This document shows positions 7,652 through 15,631 of a DNA stretch of 38,868 nt, in pieces. Origin of the DNA: Firmicutes bacterium UBA7523 (GTDB taxonomy: Bacteria; Bacillota; Dethiobacteria; Dethiobacterales; Dethiobacteraceae); assembly GCA_002479415.1 (NCBI GenBank), contig DLMZ01000050.1, forward strand, positions 15,761 through 54,628, given 5' to 3'. The position numbers and the translations under genes were made by a program. How positions within the stretch are numbered: the stretch's first letter is position 1; the number at the start of each line of letters is the position of its first letter. The notes under the pieces are model-generated. The model saw nothing but the letters and a program-made list of their open reading frames with translations. It ran no database searches and had not been told where the DNA came from.

Positions 7652-8944
7652 TTATGCATCAAGAATTATCCCATCCTTCATTATTACCCGCCCTGCCACC
7701 ATGGTAATAGCGGGGACGCCGTAAACAGGCCACCCGTCAAACGGGGTATTTTTACCTTTAGACAAGAAAGAGTGGCGGTCAATTACCTGCTCATTTGAAA
7801 CATCAATTACGGCAAGGTCTGCAGCAAAGCCCGGTTTTAAAGAACCGTGCGGCACACCTAGAATTGCGGCGGGGCGGCATGACATCCTGTCTATCAGTTG
7901 ATCCAATGTGAGCAGCCCCGGCTTAACAAGATGGGTATAAAGAAGAGGGAATGCCGTTTCCAAGCCTACAATGCCAAAGGGAGCAGACTGAAAATCTCCA
8001 GTCTTTTCAGCCTCAGTATGCGGCGCATGGTCTGTAGCCACAGCATCAATGGTGCCGTCAGCCAGCGCCAGGCGCAGAGCTTTAACATCAGCATCGGTAC
8101 GCAGCGGCGGCTTCATTTTTGCCATTGAGTTATAGCCGTCTGCCGCTTCCTCCGTTAATAGCAAATGGTGCGGTGTAACCTCGGCTGTGACGTTAAGCCC
8201 TGAAGCTTTGGCCTGACGAATCATTTCCACAGCCTTTGCTGTAGAGACATGCATAATATGAAGGTGAGCACCGCTCTCCTCCGCTAAAAGCAGGTCCCGA
8301 GCCAGCATTACCGTTTCCGAGCTAGACGAAATTCCCGGCAGCCCCAGCTTTACAGCAACAACTCCTTCATGAAGCTGTCCGTCTCCGGCTAAGGACTCCT
8401 CCTCACAATGCTCAAATAGGGGAATGCCAAATTGCTTGCAGTATAAAAGTGCATTTTTAAGAAGCCTGGCGTCGGCTACCCCTCTGCCGTCATCTGTAAC
8501 AGCTTTCACGCCGGCCTTAACCATGGTGCCGATTTCCGCCATTTCCTTACCTGCGGAATTTTTACTTACTGCTCCCACCGGCCAAACGCGGACAAGACCC
8601 GCTCTGTCGGCAAGCATATTAACATAGTTTACAGTACGCCAGTCATCCATTACCGGATTCGTATTGGGCAAAGCTGTAATGGACGTGTAGCCGCCTGCTG
8701 CCGCAGCACGACACCCTGTAAGCACTGTTTCTTTATGCTCGCCGCCCGGCTCACGCAAATGAGTGTGCAAGTCAATTAGCCCGGGGATTACCAGCTTACC
8801 GGCAGCATCTATTACCGTCTTGCCGGCTGAGTCTATGGACTGAGCAATTTGGACAATAAAGCCGTCACGGATTAAAATATCCTGTTGTTCGTACACATCT
8901 TGACTAGGATCGACCAGGGTTCCTCCCTGAATTAATATCTCCAT
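7652..8944 (-). CDS. pyrC: Dihydroorotase
   Basis: PyrC cyclises carbamoyl-aspartate to dihydroorotate. It is a class I (430-residue) amidohydrolase: the metal motif DLHTHLREPG is near residue 60, a His-containing strand HIMHVSTAKA follows, and the late metal/catalytic motif is ATDHAPHTEAEK. The ATG at 8944 is supported by a GGTGG ribosome site. It lies 26 bases after pyrB and ends 10 bases before pyrK. In Bacillus the carA and carB homologues stand between pyrC and pyrK; here they are absent. Confidence 0.96.
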   Translation of the reverse strand: MEILIQGGTLVDPSQDVYEQQDILIRDGFIVQIAQSIDSAGKTVIDAAGKLVIPGLIDLHTHLREPGGEHKETVLTGCRAAAAGGYTSITALPNTNPVMDDWRTVNYVNMLADRAGLVRVWPVGAVSKNSAGKEMAEIGTMVKAGVKAVTDDGRGVADARLLKNALLYCKQFGIPLFEHCEEESLAGDGQLHEGVVAVKLGLPGISSSSETVMLARDLLLAEESGAHLHIMHVSTAKAVEMIRQAKASGLNVTAEVTPHHLLLTEEAADGYNSMAKMKPPLRTDADVKALRLALADGTIDAVATDHAPHTEAEKTGDFQSAPFGIVGLETAFPLLYTHLVKPGLLTLDQLIDRMSCRPAAILGVPHGSLKPGFAADLAVIDVSNEQVIDRHSFLSKGKNTPFDGWPVYGVPAITMVAGRVIMKDGIILDA

Positions 8945-8970
8945 TTATAACCACCAACCTTCCCTGGGGC

Positions 8971-9879
8971 TCATTTATTCAATAAAAGGTGCAGCACAGC
9001 CATTCTTACGGCAACACCGTTATTTACTTGCTTTATTATTCTTGAATGAGAAGAAAAGCAAGCGGAAGCAGTGAGCTCAACACCCAGATTAACCGGACCG
9101 GGATGCATAATAATGGCATGCTTCTGCAGAAGCGCCACTCGCCGTTCATTTACCCCGAATAAAGCAGCATATTCTGAAAAAGAAGGCAGCAAGCCGCCCT
9201 GCTGTCTTTCTTTTTGAATTCTCAGCATATAAACTATGTCTGCGGCGGCAAGAGCATCATCAATGTCGTGAACAATGTTTACGCCTAAAGAAGATAACGC
9301 TTGGGGCACCAGCGTAGCCGGTCCGCCCACGCTTACATTAGCACCCAGCGCATTCATGGCAAAAATATTAGAGCGAGCAACCCGGCTGTGGAGCATATCT
9401 CCCATAATAAGGACATTTAAACCGGCAAATCTGCCAAACTCCTGTTTAATTGTGAGCAAATCCAATAATGCCTGCGTGGGATGCTCGTGAGCACCGTCTC
9501 CCGCGTTAATTAAGGAGATACCTGTGTTTTGAGCTAATAAATCAGGAATACCTGCGGCGGAGTGGCGTACAACTAAGGCATTTAGACCCATTGCCTGCAG
9601 GTTTAGCGCGGTATCCAGCACACTCTCTCCTTTTACTACGCTGCTGAACCCGGCTTGCAAATCTATAACATCAGCGCCCAGGTTTTTTGCAGCCCGATAA
9701 AAAGAAGCCTTAGTCCTGGTGCTGGGTTCAAAAAAAAGCAAGCCAACCATTTTGCCCCGCAGTACATTAAGCGGCAGTTGTTGCTCATTATTATTGATTA
9801 TACAGTAGCTCTGTGCCAGTTCCAACACTTCTTCAATTTTTTCTGCCTTCATATCATAAACGCCAGTAAGATGAACCAT
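8971..9879 (-). CDS. pyrB: Aspartate carbamoyltransferase catalytic subunit
   Basis: PyrB condenses carbamoyl phosphate with aspartate, the committed step. Diagnostic motifs are FFEPSTRTKASF (carbamoyl phosphate site), GDGAHEHPTQALLD, and the aspartate-loop and C-terminal MHPGPVNLGVE. At 302 residues it matches the unregulated Bacillus-type subunit; no pyrI is present. The AGGAGG site lies 13 bases before the ATG, longer than usual, so initiation may be modest. It is the first gene of the pyr operon; no PyrR gene or obvious attenuator precedes it. Confidence 0.95.
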   Translation of the reverse strand: MVHLTGVYDMKAEKIEEVLELAQSYCIINNNEQQLPLNVLRGKMVGLLFFEPSTRTKASFYRAAKNLGADVIDLQAGFSSVVKGESVLDTALNLQAMGLNALVVRHSAAGIPDLLAQNTGISLINAGDGAHEHPTQALLDLLTIKQEFGRFAGLNVLIMGDMLHSRVARSNIFAMNALGANVSVGGPATLVPQALSSLGVNIVHDIDDALAAADIVYMLRIQKERQQGGLLPSFSEYAALFGVNERRVALLQKHAIIMHPGPVNLGVELTASACFSSHSRIIKQVNNGVAVRMAVLHLLLNK

Positions 9880-9929
9880 AGAAATTATAAATCCTCCTGT
9901 ATCCTTTACCTGCTGCCTAAGATGTTAGA

Positions 9930-9938
9930 ATCATATCA
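9930..9938 (-). promoter_or_regulatory. Possible extended -10 promoter of the pyr operon
   Basis: On the minus strand the gap before pyrB contains TGATATGAT, an extended -10 element (TGN-TATGAT) about 50 bases upstream of the pyrB start. No good -35 is seen. I found no Bacillus-type PyrR-binding loop or attenuator hairpin in the short leader, so regulation is unclear. Confidence 0.35.
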
Positions 9939-10068
9939 TGCGTTAACTAGTTCGGCACATATTTACAATTTTCCTTTTTTACCATTGCGCCTCTAGTAAA
10001 TTAGGCAGTCATCTTCCCTGAAACTACCCAATGTGATAAAATAAAAGGGTAATAAGGAGGGAATTTAC

Positions 10069-10875
10069 TTGCATAAAACAAAAACAACCATGGCCTACAC
10101 CACGGTGCTGACAATTTTGGCCGCTTTATTCTTTGTCGCGTTTCTTCTCGATATGCTTCCTTGGACAAGCGGAGCTCCGGCAGACGGAAAAGTTATTGAA
10201 GAAAATCCTTCCCTGCATAATGACGAAATAATAACTCCGGAACCTGAAGAGCCGGCTGACACCCCCCTCTTTGAAGGGAATATTAATCGCTTGCCTTTGG
10301 AAATGATTGTCGACAAGCTTTCATTTTTTCAATCTCCTATTGAAGGCGCCCGCATCGGCATGACAGACGGCCAACTGCCCGGCGCACCTCGCAGCTATAG
10401 AAACGGCACTCATGAAGGCGTTGATTATTATAACGGATTTTGCGGCGTTAAAATACACCGCGGAGTGCCGGTACTCGCCGCCGCTGATGGAGTAGTAATT
10501 CGCATCGACCATACATATACGGAAATGACGGCAGAAGAACGGGCGGAATATCGGAGAATCTCTGCCCAGTCAGCTACTACGCCGGAGGACATATTGGACA
10601 AGTTTCGCGGCCGCCAGGTTTGGGTCGAGCATGAGGGCAAAGTAATATCGCGTTACGCGCATCTGGACAGCGTCAGCGCCGAACTTGCTGTCGGCCACAC
10701 TGTTAGAGCAGGACAACAAATAGCAACCATAGGCAATTCCGGCACACCGCCTGCTATTACTGGCGGCGAAGGAGAAATGCACCTGCACTTTGAAATCTGG
10801 CTTAATGAACATTATTTGGGAGAAAATCTGTCTCCTAATGATGTGCGGTTTTTACTACGCAACATCCTTAAATAG
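10069..10875 (+). CDS. Membrane-anchored M23 (LytM-type) peptidase
   Basis: This is a 268-residue cell-wall peptidase or regulator. The TTG start is fixed by AAGGAGG eight bases upstream. Residues about 9-28 form one transmembrane or uncleaved signal segment, followed by an acidic, Pro-rich spacer. The M23 domain has the zinc motif HEGVD (His and Asp ligands) and the second motif HLHFE near the C-terminus, with the usual core VLAAADGVVIRI and YAHLDSV. All expected metal ligands are present, so it is probably an active endopeptidase cutting peptidoglycan cross-links; a sporulation role (SpoIIQ-like) is conceivable but unsupported. It is one of few plus-strand genes here. Its stop codon directly abuts the stop of the convergent gene. 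Confidence 0.88.
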   Translation: MHKTKTTMAYTTVLTILAALFFVAFLLDMLPWTSGAPADGKVIEENPSLHNDEIITPEPEEPADTPLFEGNINRLPLEMIVDKLSFFQSPIEGARIGMTDGQLPGAPRSYRNGTHEGVDYYNGFCGVKIHRGVPVLAAADGVVIRIDHTYTEMTAEERAEYRRISAQSATTPEDILDKFRGRQVWVEHEGKVISRYAHLDSVSAELAVGHTVRAGQQIATIGNSGTPPAITGGEGEMHLHFEIWLNEHYLGENLSPNDVRFLLRNILK

Positions 10876-11319
10876 TTAGATCAGAGGAAAGGTAATTTTC
10901 CTGCCCGTTTTCTCTTTACGAAAAAGCGGATGGAAAAGAACTTCATGGTTAACACGCCATAAGTTATCTTGATAACGAAGAGCAAGGCGCATACAATGGT
11001 CAGAAAAACGCTCGTTGCGCAGCAGTGACGCAATTTGATAATAAAACTCCCGCCCTTCGCCGGTTAGCACCGGTCTTTCAGGCACCAACAAATCATTCTT
11101 TTCTAAGTCAGTAATAACTCCTTGCACTTCAAAGCTGTGAACACCGGTTACCCCTTTATAAAAATCACAGCGTATACCTAGGCGCTCACCAGCGTTGCTG
11201 CTGGCTGCAGCCAAAAACAAAAAATTATGTATAGTTCGCAAGCGATCGAAATTGAATGTTGCCAGCAATTTTAACACTAGCACATGATGGAGCGTATAAG
11301 TAAACGAATAAACATTCAT
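10876..11319 (-). CDS. Hypothetical protein, possible winged-helix fold
   Basis: I do not recognise this 147-residue protein. The frame opens further upstream, at 11418, but that part runs through the terminator hairpin of the preceding gene, so the ATG at 11319 is the better start; a weak AAGGGG lies 12 bases before it. The sequence has an N-terminal helical half rich in Leu and His, then a segment (VQGVITDLEKNDLLVP... LTGEGREFYYQIA) whose pattern resembles a winged-helix 'LTxxG' ending. The C-terminus is basic. No catalytic motif is visible. It needs its own promoter because a terminator stands upstream. Confidence 0.5.
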   Translation of the reverse strand: MNVYSFTYTLHHVLVLKLLATFNFDRLRTIHNFLFLAAASSNAGERLGIRCDFYKGVTGVHSFEVQGVITDLEKNDLLVPERPVLTGEGREFYYQIASLLRNERFSDHCMRLALRYQDNLWRVNHEVLFHPLFRKEKTGRKITFPLI

Positions 11320-11410
11320 GTGGCATATCTGCCCCTTCTCTCTGCATTTAATATCAGTTTTGCTCAAAAACGGAAAATTATGCTGAGAGAGCAGGCAAAA
11401 CAGCTTAAAA

Positions 11411-11440
11411 AAACCCAAAGGCGTTAACGCCTTTGGGTTT
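11411..11440 (-). terminator. Intrinsic terminator after the ComK-like/ComFB gene
   Basis: A perfect 30-bp palindrome (AAACCCAAAGGCGTT and its complement) is followed on the minus strand by a run of seven T. It lies 15 bases after the stop codon of the upstream gene and is a textbook intrinsic terminator. Confidence 0.9.
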
Positions 11441-11454
11441 TTTGGGCTTTTATT

Positions 11455-12315
11455 CTAGTGACGGGGATTATTATGGACAATTTTAACTGCCTTTGAAATT
11501 GCAGTTAAAACGTCAACGAAGCGCTGGACCTCTAAAAGGTCGGCCTTGGAGTATGTTTCTCCCCTTTGTGTTACTACGTAGCGGGGGGTCAGATCATTTA
11601 AAGCAAGAGCGGCCATGTCCATGCGGCACTGATTACACCGACATACCTCCTCTTTTTCATCATCTAAAACCTCATCCAGTCTTCGCACTACTAAAATTTC
11701 CATTAAATTACGAAGCTCCATAAATGATACCCCTTTCTCATTCTCTACCCCTTTAATTCCATAAGCATTTTGATTTTCCTGCAGAAAACTGTCCGACATA
11801 AATGAATGAAGATAAAAATAATGTTGTTTAATATCCATTGTTCGCCAAAAATCATTTATAATTGTTCTTTCCAAGCTTGCACAGGCATGGAGCCTAGCGC
11901 ACACAGCTTGAAAAGATTGTCTAACGGTAAGCCGATTACTGCCTTCCATCATCAAGCTGCACGGCTCCGGCTTTTGCGACACGGTCTGGATAAAGGAAAG
12001 CCTGAAATAGCCATAAGCCGGATCTCCGCTGACAAGCGGAGTACGAACTTTTATCGGCACAAATAATAGAAACGGAGAAAATACTAAAGGAGCCAGGTTA
12101 GCTTGACCAATAGCCGGACCATATTTACGGCGCATATCCTTTAGGCTTACGGCAAAAAGCTTTGCAATCTTAGCTATGAAAGATCGTAAGCCCCTACTAA
12201 GCCAATGAGTTGTCCCGTCACAATAGTAAATCAACACTCCTTGTCCCACCCCTTCACGATAGTCAGGCAAAAAGGCGGCAATCCTTGATATTTCCCAAAG
12301 TGACAACGCACACAT
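11455..12315 (-). CDS. ComK-like N-terminal domain joined to ComFB domain
   Basis: The C-terminal 88 residues are a ComFB domain (late competence development protein): CRCNQCRMDMAALALNDL followed by PRYVVT, with three Cys likely binding zinc. The N-terminal 150 residues resemble the competence regulator ComK in layout: a middle SRGLRSFIAKIAKLF segment, then LAPLVFSPFLLFVPI and YGYFRL. I assign this part with moderate confidence from pattern alone. ATG at 12315 follows AAGGAGG by about six bases, but that site lies in a terminator-like hairpin. An internal ATG at 11721, eight bases after AAAGGGG, would give a free ComFB of 88 residues, so two products from one gene are possible. In Bacillus ComK activates the comF operon; having both domains in one chain is unusual. 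The gene ends in a strong terminator. Confidence 0.65.
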   Translation of the reverse strand: MCALSLWEISRIAAFLPDYREGVGQGVLIYYCDGTTHWLSRGLRSFIAKIAKLFAVSLKDMRRKYGPAIGQANLAPLVFSPFLLFVPIKVRTPLVSGDPAYGYFRLSFIQTVSQKPEPCSLMMEGSNRLTVRQSFQAVCARLHACASLERTIINDFWRTMDIKQHYFYLHSFMSDSFLQENQNAYGIKGVENEKGVSFMELRNLMEILVVRRLDEVLDDEKEEVCRCNQCRMDMAALALNDLTPRYVVTQRGETYSKADLLEVQRFVDVLTAISKAVKIVHNNPRH

Positions 12316-12351
12316 AAAAAACCTCCTTAGCGTTATGTAAGAAGGTTTTTT
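12316..12351 (-). promoter_or_regulatory. Terminator-like hairpin that contains the downstream ribosome site
   Basis: On the minus strand a 14-bp stem (AAAAAACCTTCTTA pairing with TAAGGAGGTTTTTT, one G-U pair) encloses an 8-base loop. The right arm includes the AAGGAGG ribosome site and T6 run immediately before the ATG at 12315. It can end transcripts coming from the TPR gene, and in any readthrough RNA it would hide the ribosome site of the ComK-like/ComFB gene. Confidence 0.75.
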
Positions 12352-12391
12352 CAGTATATTCCGTTATCAGCTTATGGGTTCAGGTTAAAAG

Positions 12392-13537
12392 CTATTTTCC
12401 TTTAAGATAGGCAACCATATTTTTGTATGCTTTTTCATCAATAAGCAAGACGCTGTTAATTTCCTTGAATTTTCCCGATATACTAGCTGGTGAAATCTGA
12501 TATTCCTCAGCTAATTCTTTTTGTGTTAAATCTAGATAGTGAAAACGTGCCAAGCTATACTCTAAAGCTGCGGCCCATGTCTCCACCTTCCTAATAACAG
12601 GAGTTTCAGGATAAACTGAATTGATATAGTCAAGCCAAATTGCTTGAACATCATCAAAAAACCCTTCGTCGTAACAATTACTCCGCCGCATATTCTCAAC
12701 CGCTCGGTCAACTACATTCTGCCATTCCTTTTGCCAAACCGGCGTGCGTATCGGGTAGCTGGCCAAATCAACTTCTTTTAATTCTCCGTCCAAAAATACC
12801 TGAACCGTCCCGTTTATTGCGTATTTCTTTAGCTCAAGCAATGCAAGCTGCCGAAATCGCTCTTTAATCCAAGGATTTTTGACAAAGCTCAAAAGCGCCT
12901 TCTCCGCATCCTTACCGCCCACTTCTCCGTAAAAAAGTAAAATATCTTCTTTAAATTCATCTGAAACGTGATAAAGACGATTATTAAGAGCTTTTCTGAA
13001 CCCGGCGCTGTTTGTATACAAATCATCTATCTCTCCGGGTTCTCCTGAGCTCAGCACCCGCTCAAGCAGCGCATCTTTTTCCGTATAAGCAGGCAAATTA
13101 TCATATACAAAGTCTTCATCCATGGCGTCAAGAAGTTCCACTGCTTCAAACGACATTTCACCTTCCGGGTCAAACTGCAGATAACGCTGCAAATACTCCC
13201 TGGATTTATCTAAGTCTTCCAGCAAACCATAATTTATAGCCAGCAAAAAGTAACAGTCGGTCATGGAACTGTCAAGTGTATTAACAATATGCAAAAAAGC
13301 TTTGTTCGCCTCCTTTAATCTTCCCATCTTGCTAAGTAAGCAAGCAAGATTGTAATGATTATAAGGATTAAGTGGCTCAGCTGCAACAGCGCGTTGGAAA
13401 AACAGCAATGCCTTATCCAATTTATTACTTTGGTAATTGAACATGCCTTTTTTCAAATAGTAGCCAGCATCGCGTTCAAAAGGCACTACTTTACCTTTAC
13501 TTGTTACATCTAACGCCTTTTTCTTAACATCTTTCAT
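12392..13537 (-). CDS. TPR-repeat protein with C-terminal helix-turn-helix
   Basis: This 381-residue soluble protein starts with about three TPR units (residues about 25-130; e.g. NPYNHYNLACLLSKMGRLKEA), a protein-protein interaction scaffold. The middle region of about 200 residues is helical and acidic with no family I can name. The last 60 residues contain a putative helix-turn-helix (LTQKELAEEYQISPASISGKF), suggesting DNA binding or a structural relic of it. ATG at 13537 follows GGTGG. The stop codon is 40 bases before the hairpin at 12316-12351. A regulatory or adaptor role is plausible but not demonstrated. Confidence 0.7.
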   Translation of the reverse strand: MKDVKKKALDVTSKGKVVPFERDAGYYLKKGMFNYQSNKLDKALLFFQRAVAAEPLNPYNHYNLACLLSKMGRLKEANKAFLHIVNTLDSSMTDCYFLLAINYGLLEDLDKSREYLQRYLQFDPEGEMSFEAVELLDAMDEDFVYDNLPAYTEKDALLERVLSSGEPGEIDDLYTNSAGFRKALNNRLYHVSDEFKEDILLFYGEVGGKDAEKALLSFVKNPWIKERFRQLALLELKKYAINGTVQVFLDGELKEVDLASYPIRTPVWQKEWQNVVDRAVENMRRSNCYDEGFFDDVQAIWLDYINSVYPETPVIRKVETWAAALEYSLARFHYLDLTQKELAEEYQISPASISGKFKEINSVLLIDEKAYKNMVAYLKGK

Positions 13538-13560
13538 GTTCTCACCACCAAACTAGGCTG

Positions 13561-14529
13561 TTATTCCGGTTCTGCCTTGCCTAAATACACACTTCGCTCC
13601 AGCAGACGATCCCATTCAGTCCAGCCGTTTTCTTTCTCACCTTTTTTTGCAACCAGAGAGAATTGATTTAGCCTTGCCGATACTAAATCGGCGTGAAATA
13701 ATGCATACGCAGTAAAGGTTTTTGGAATTTCTGGAGAGCCCCATTCTTTCTGTCCATGATGGCTAAGAAGCATATGCAAAAGCTCCAGCCGGTAGGCTTC
13801 GGGGAACCCTGGAATCTTTTTTATCCGCTGCTCCACCATTTCCTGGGCAATCATAATATGCCCCAAAAGCTTGCCTTTATCTGTTAGCTCAAAAGTCAGG
13901 CTGTCGCTGTCATACTCTTCAATTTTTCCCGCATCATGGAGCAATGCTCCACAGTACAGCAGTGACAAATCCAGTTCCGGGTGAATAGCAGCATACTGAC
14001 GGCAGAGCACAGCCACTTCGAGGGAATGCTCCAGCAAGCCACCAACATAATTATGATGCACCGACCGAGCCGCCGGCGCCTCGGTATACCGCTTAAAGAA
14101 CTCGGTGTCAGCGAAAAACTCCTGCATCAGCAACGACAAATAAGGGTCGCTTACATCGTTTAGCACTGCCTCCAAATTAGCAAGCATTTCTTCCCTAGGA
14201 GTCGGTGCCACACGCTGAAACCAGCCCCGCTCAACCTCATCTTCACTTGTGGTTTCAATACCATGAACAATAAGCTGAGGCCCTTTATACTCACCAACCT
14301 CACCACGGACACAGATAATATCTCCTACCTGAAACACCTGCGCCCATTCCGGACCTTTCTCCCAAGCCACAGCCCGCACAGTACCGGAAATATCAGCGAG
14401 CTGCATTCTTAAAAATTGCTCCCCTGAACGATTAGGCTGACTAAATGCCACCAACGCTTTTTCAGTTACCAAAAACGCTGAGCGAATCTGGTCTCCTACT
14501 TTTAAATCTTTAACAAATTGTTTATTCAC
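13561..14529 (-). CDS. yhaM: YhaM-type 3'-5' exoribonuclease (OB-fold plus HD domain)
   Basis: The protein combines an N-terminal nucleic-acid-binding OB domain (LRMQLADISGTVRAVAWEKG, VGDIICVRGEVGEYKG) with an HD metal-dependent domain (HHNYVGGLLEHSLEVA, then LLHDAGKIEEYDS and LSHHGQKEWGSP). This is the YhaM/CBF1 family of Mn2+-dependent 3'-5' exonucleases acting on RNA and single-stranded DNA. I place the start at GTG 14529, five bases after GGAGG; the frame continues upstream for 34 residues with no ribosome site and no family similarity. Length (322) suits the family. It is separated by 23 bases from the TPR gene and may be cotranscribed with it. Confidence 0.88.
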   Translation of the reverse strand: MNKQFVKDLKVGDQIRSAFLVTEKALVAFSQPNRSGEQFLRMQLADISGTVRAVAWEKGPEWAQVFQVGDIICVRGEVGEYKGPQLIVHGIETTSEDEVERGWFQRVAPTPREEMLANLEAVLNDVSDPYLSLLMQEFFADTEFFKRYTEAPAARSVHHNYVGGLLEHSLEVAVLCRQYAAIHPELDLSLLYCGALLHDAGKIEEYDSDSLTFELTDKGKLLGHIMIAQEMVEQRIKKIPGFPEAYRLELLHMLLSHHGQKEWGSPEIPKTFTAYALFHADLVSARLNQFSLVAKKGEKENGWTEWDRLLERSVYLGKAEPE

Positions 14530-14641
14530 AAGAGCCTCCAGACAATTTCTTCTGTACAATATATTCAGCACAAACACCTGATTTCCCTCTTTCGACAAAC
14601 ATTCTGAAAAAACGAAGGAAATTAATTTCAAGCCTTGTAAG

Positions 14642-14695
14642 AAAAAAGCAACCCCGGCAGTCAGCGAATATCAATAGCGCTGAGTGTCGGGGTTG
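14642..14695 (-). terminator. Intrinsic terminator of the Wood-Ljungdahl operon
   Basis: An 18-bp, slightly imperfect stem (CAACCCCGACACTCAGCG on the minus strand) with a loop of about 11 bases is followed by T6 in the minus direction. It stands about 20 bases beyond the metF stop and closes the 14-kb cluster that starts near 28580. Confidence 0.85.
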
Positions 14696-14713
14696 TATTA
14701 AAGTAATCAGTTC

Positions 14714-15631
14714 TTAATCAAACTTGGGCCTTGGCAATAGGCCGGCGCGCTCTACGATTTCCGGGACAATTTCCTCCCAGGCCACAGCCATCAGGTGAAT
14801 ACCGGCCACTCCTTCAACCGTTTTTAAGTGTTCAATCATCTCCACACAAAGCTTAACGCCTTCTTCTTTTTTGTTTTCAGCAGCTTTTATGCGTTCAATG
14901 ATTTCGTCAGGGACGCTCATGCCAGAGACATTGTTTTTCATATAGCGGGCGGCGCCCAGTGATTTGATGGGAATAACACCTGCCAGAATAGGCACTTTTT
15001 TATGGATGCCTAATTCACGCACCTTCTCCATCCAACGCTCGAAGCGCTCCATATCAAAAATAGCCTGGGTCTGGATAAAGTCGGCTCCCGCTTCCACTTT
15101 TTTGGCAAGGCGGTATGCGCGGTATTCAAAGGGATCGGCAAAAGGGTTTTCTACCGCTCCTATAAAGATATCAATTGGAGCTGCCAGCTTCTCTCCCCCG
15201 ATAAAGGACTGTTCGTCTCGCATGTTTTTAAGTGCACGAATAAGATTGATGGAATCAAGATCATTCACGTTCTTGGCTGCAGGCTCGTTGCCAAAGTTGG
15301 CATGGTCTCCTTGCAAACAAAGAATATTTTTAATACCCAGAGCTGCCGCGCCTAAGACGTCGGACTGAATAGCAATACGGTTACGGTCGCGGCAGGTAAT
15401 CTGAATAACAGGGTCAAGGCCCATATCTACAAGGATTTTGCCGCAAGCGATACTGGATGTGCGTACAATGGCCGTTTGGTTATCAGTGAGGTTAACTGCG
15501 TCTACCACACCGCCCAGCAGATGGCCGTGATGTTCAATTTTTTCACGTTCCGCACTTTTTGGAGGGCCAAGTTCCCCTGTAACCACAAAAGCGCCGCTGT
15601 TTAATGCTTTTTGTAAATTGCTCATTGTCAT
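14714..15631 (-). CDS. metF: 5,10-methylenetetrahydrofolate reductase, catalytic subunit
   Basis: MetF reduces methylene-THF to methyl-THF, the last folate step of the methyl branch. The FAD TIM-barrel features are visible: VTGELGPPKSAE, NLTDNQTA, ILCLQGDH, a substrate-loop region IGAVENPFADP, and QTQAIFDMERF. At 305 residues it is the short bacterial form, lacking a built-in NAD(P)H-binding partner. Its first ATG overlaps the metV stop (TAATG), which indicates a stoichiometric MetVF complex. It is the last gene of the acs cluster and is followed by a strong terminator. In this setting it serves carbon fixation or acetate metabolism rather than only methionine synthesis. Confidence 0.93.
   Translation of the reverse strand: MTMSNLQKALNSGAFVVTGELGPPKSAEREKIEHHGHLLGGVVDAVNLTDNQTAIVRTSSIACGKILVDMGLDPVIQITCRDRNRIAIQSDVLGAAALGIKNILCLQGDHANFGNEPAAKNVNDLDSINLIRALKNMRDEQSFIGGEKLAAPIDIFIGAVENPFADPFEYRAYRLAKKVEAGADFIQTQAIFDMERFERWMEKVRELGIHKKVPILAGVIPIKSLGAARYMKNNVSGMSVPDEIIERIKAAENKKEEGVKLCVEMIEHLKTVEGVAGIHLMAVAWEEIVPEIVERAGLLPRPKFD

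Noticed and set aside
9880..10068. Riboswitch or PyrR attenuator between pyrB and the M23 gene
   Set aside because: The region has no stable stem followed by a T-run and no recognisable conserved riboswitch core; only a possible extended -10 element is supported.
11320..11418. N-terminal extension of the unknown gene at 10876-11319
   Set aside because: The extension would be encoded by the terminator hairpin of the upstream gene and has no ribosome site.
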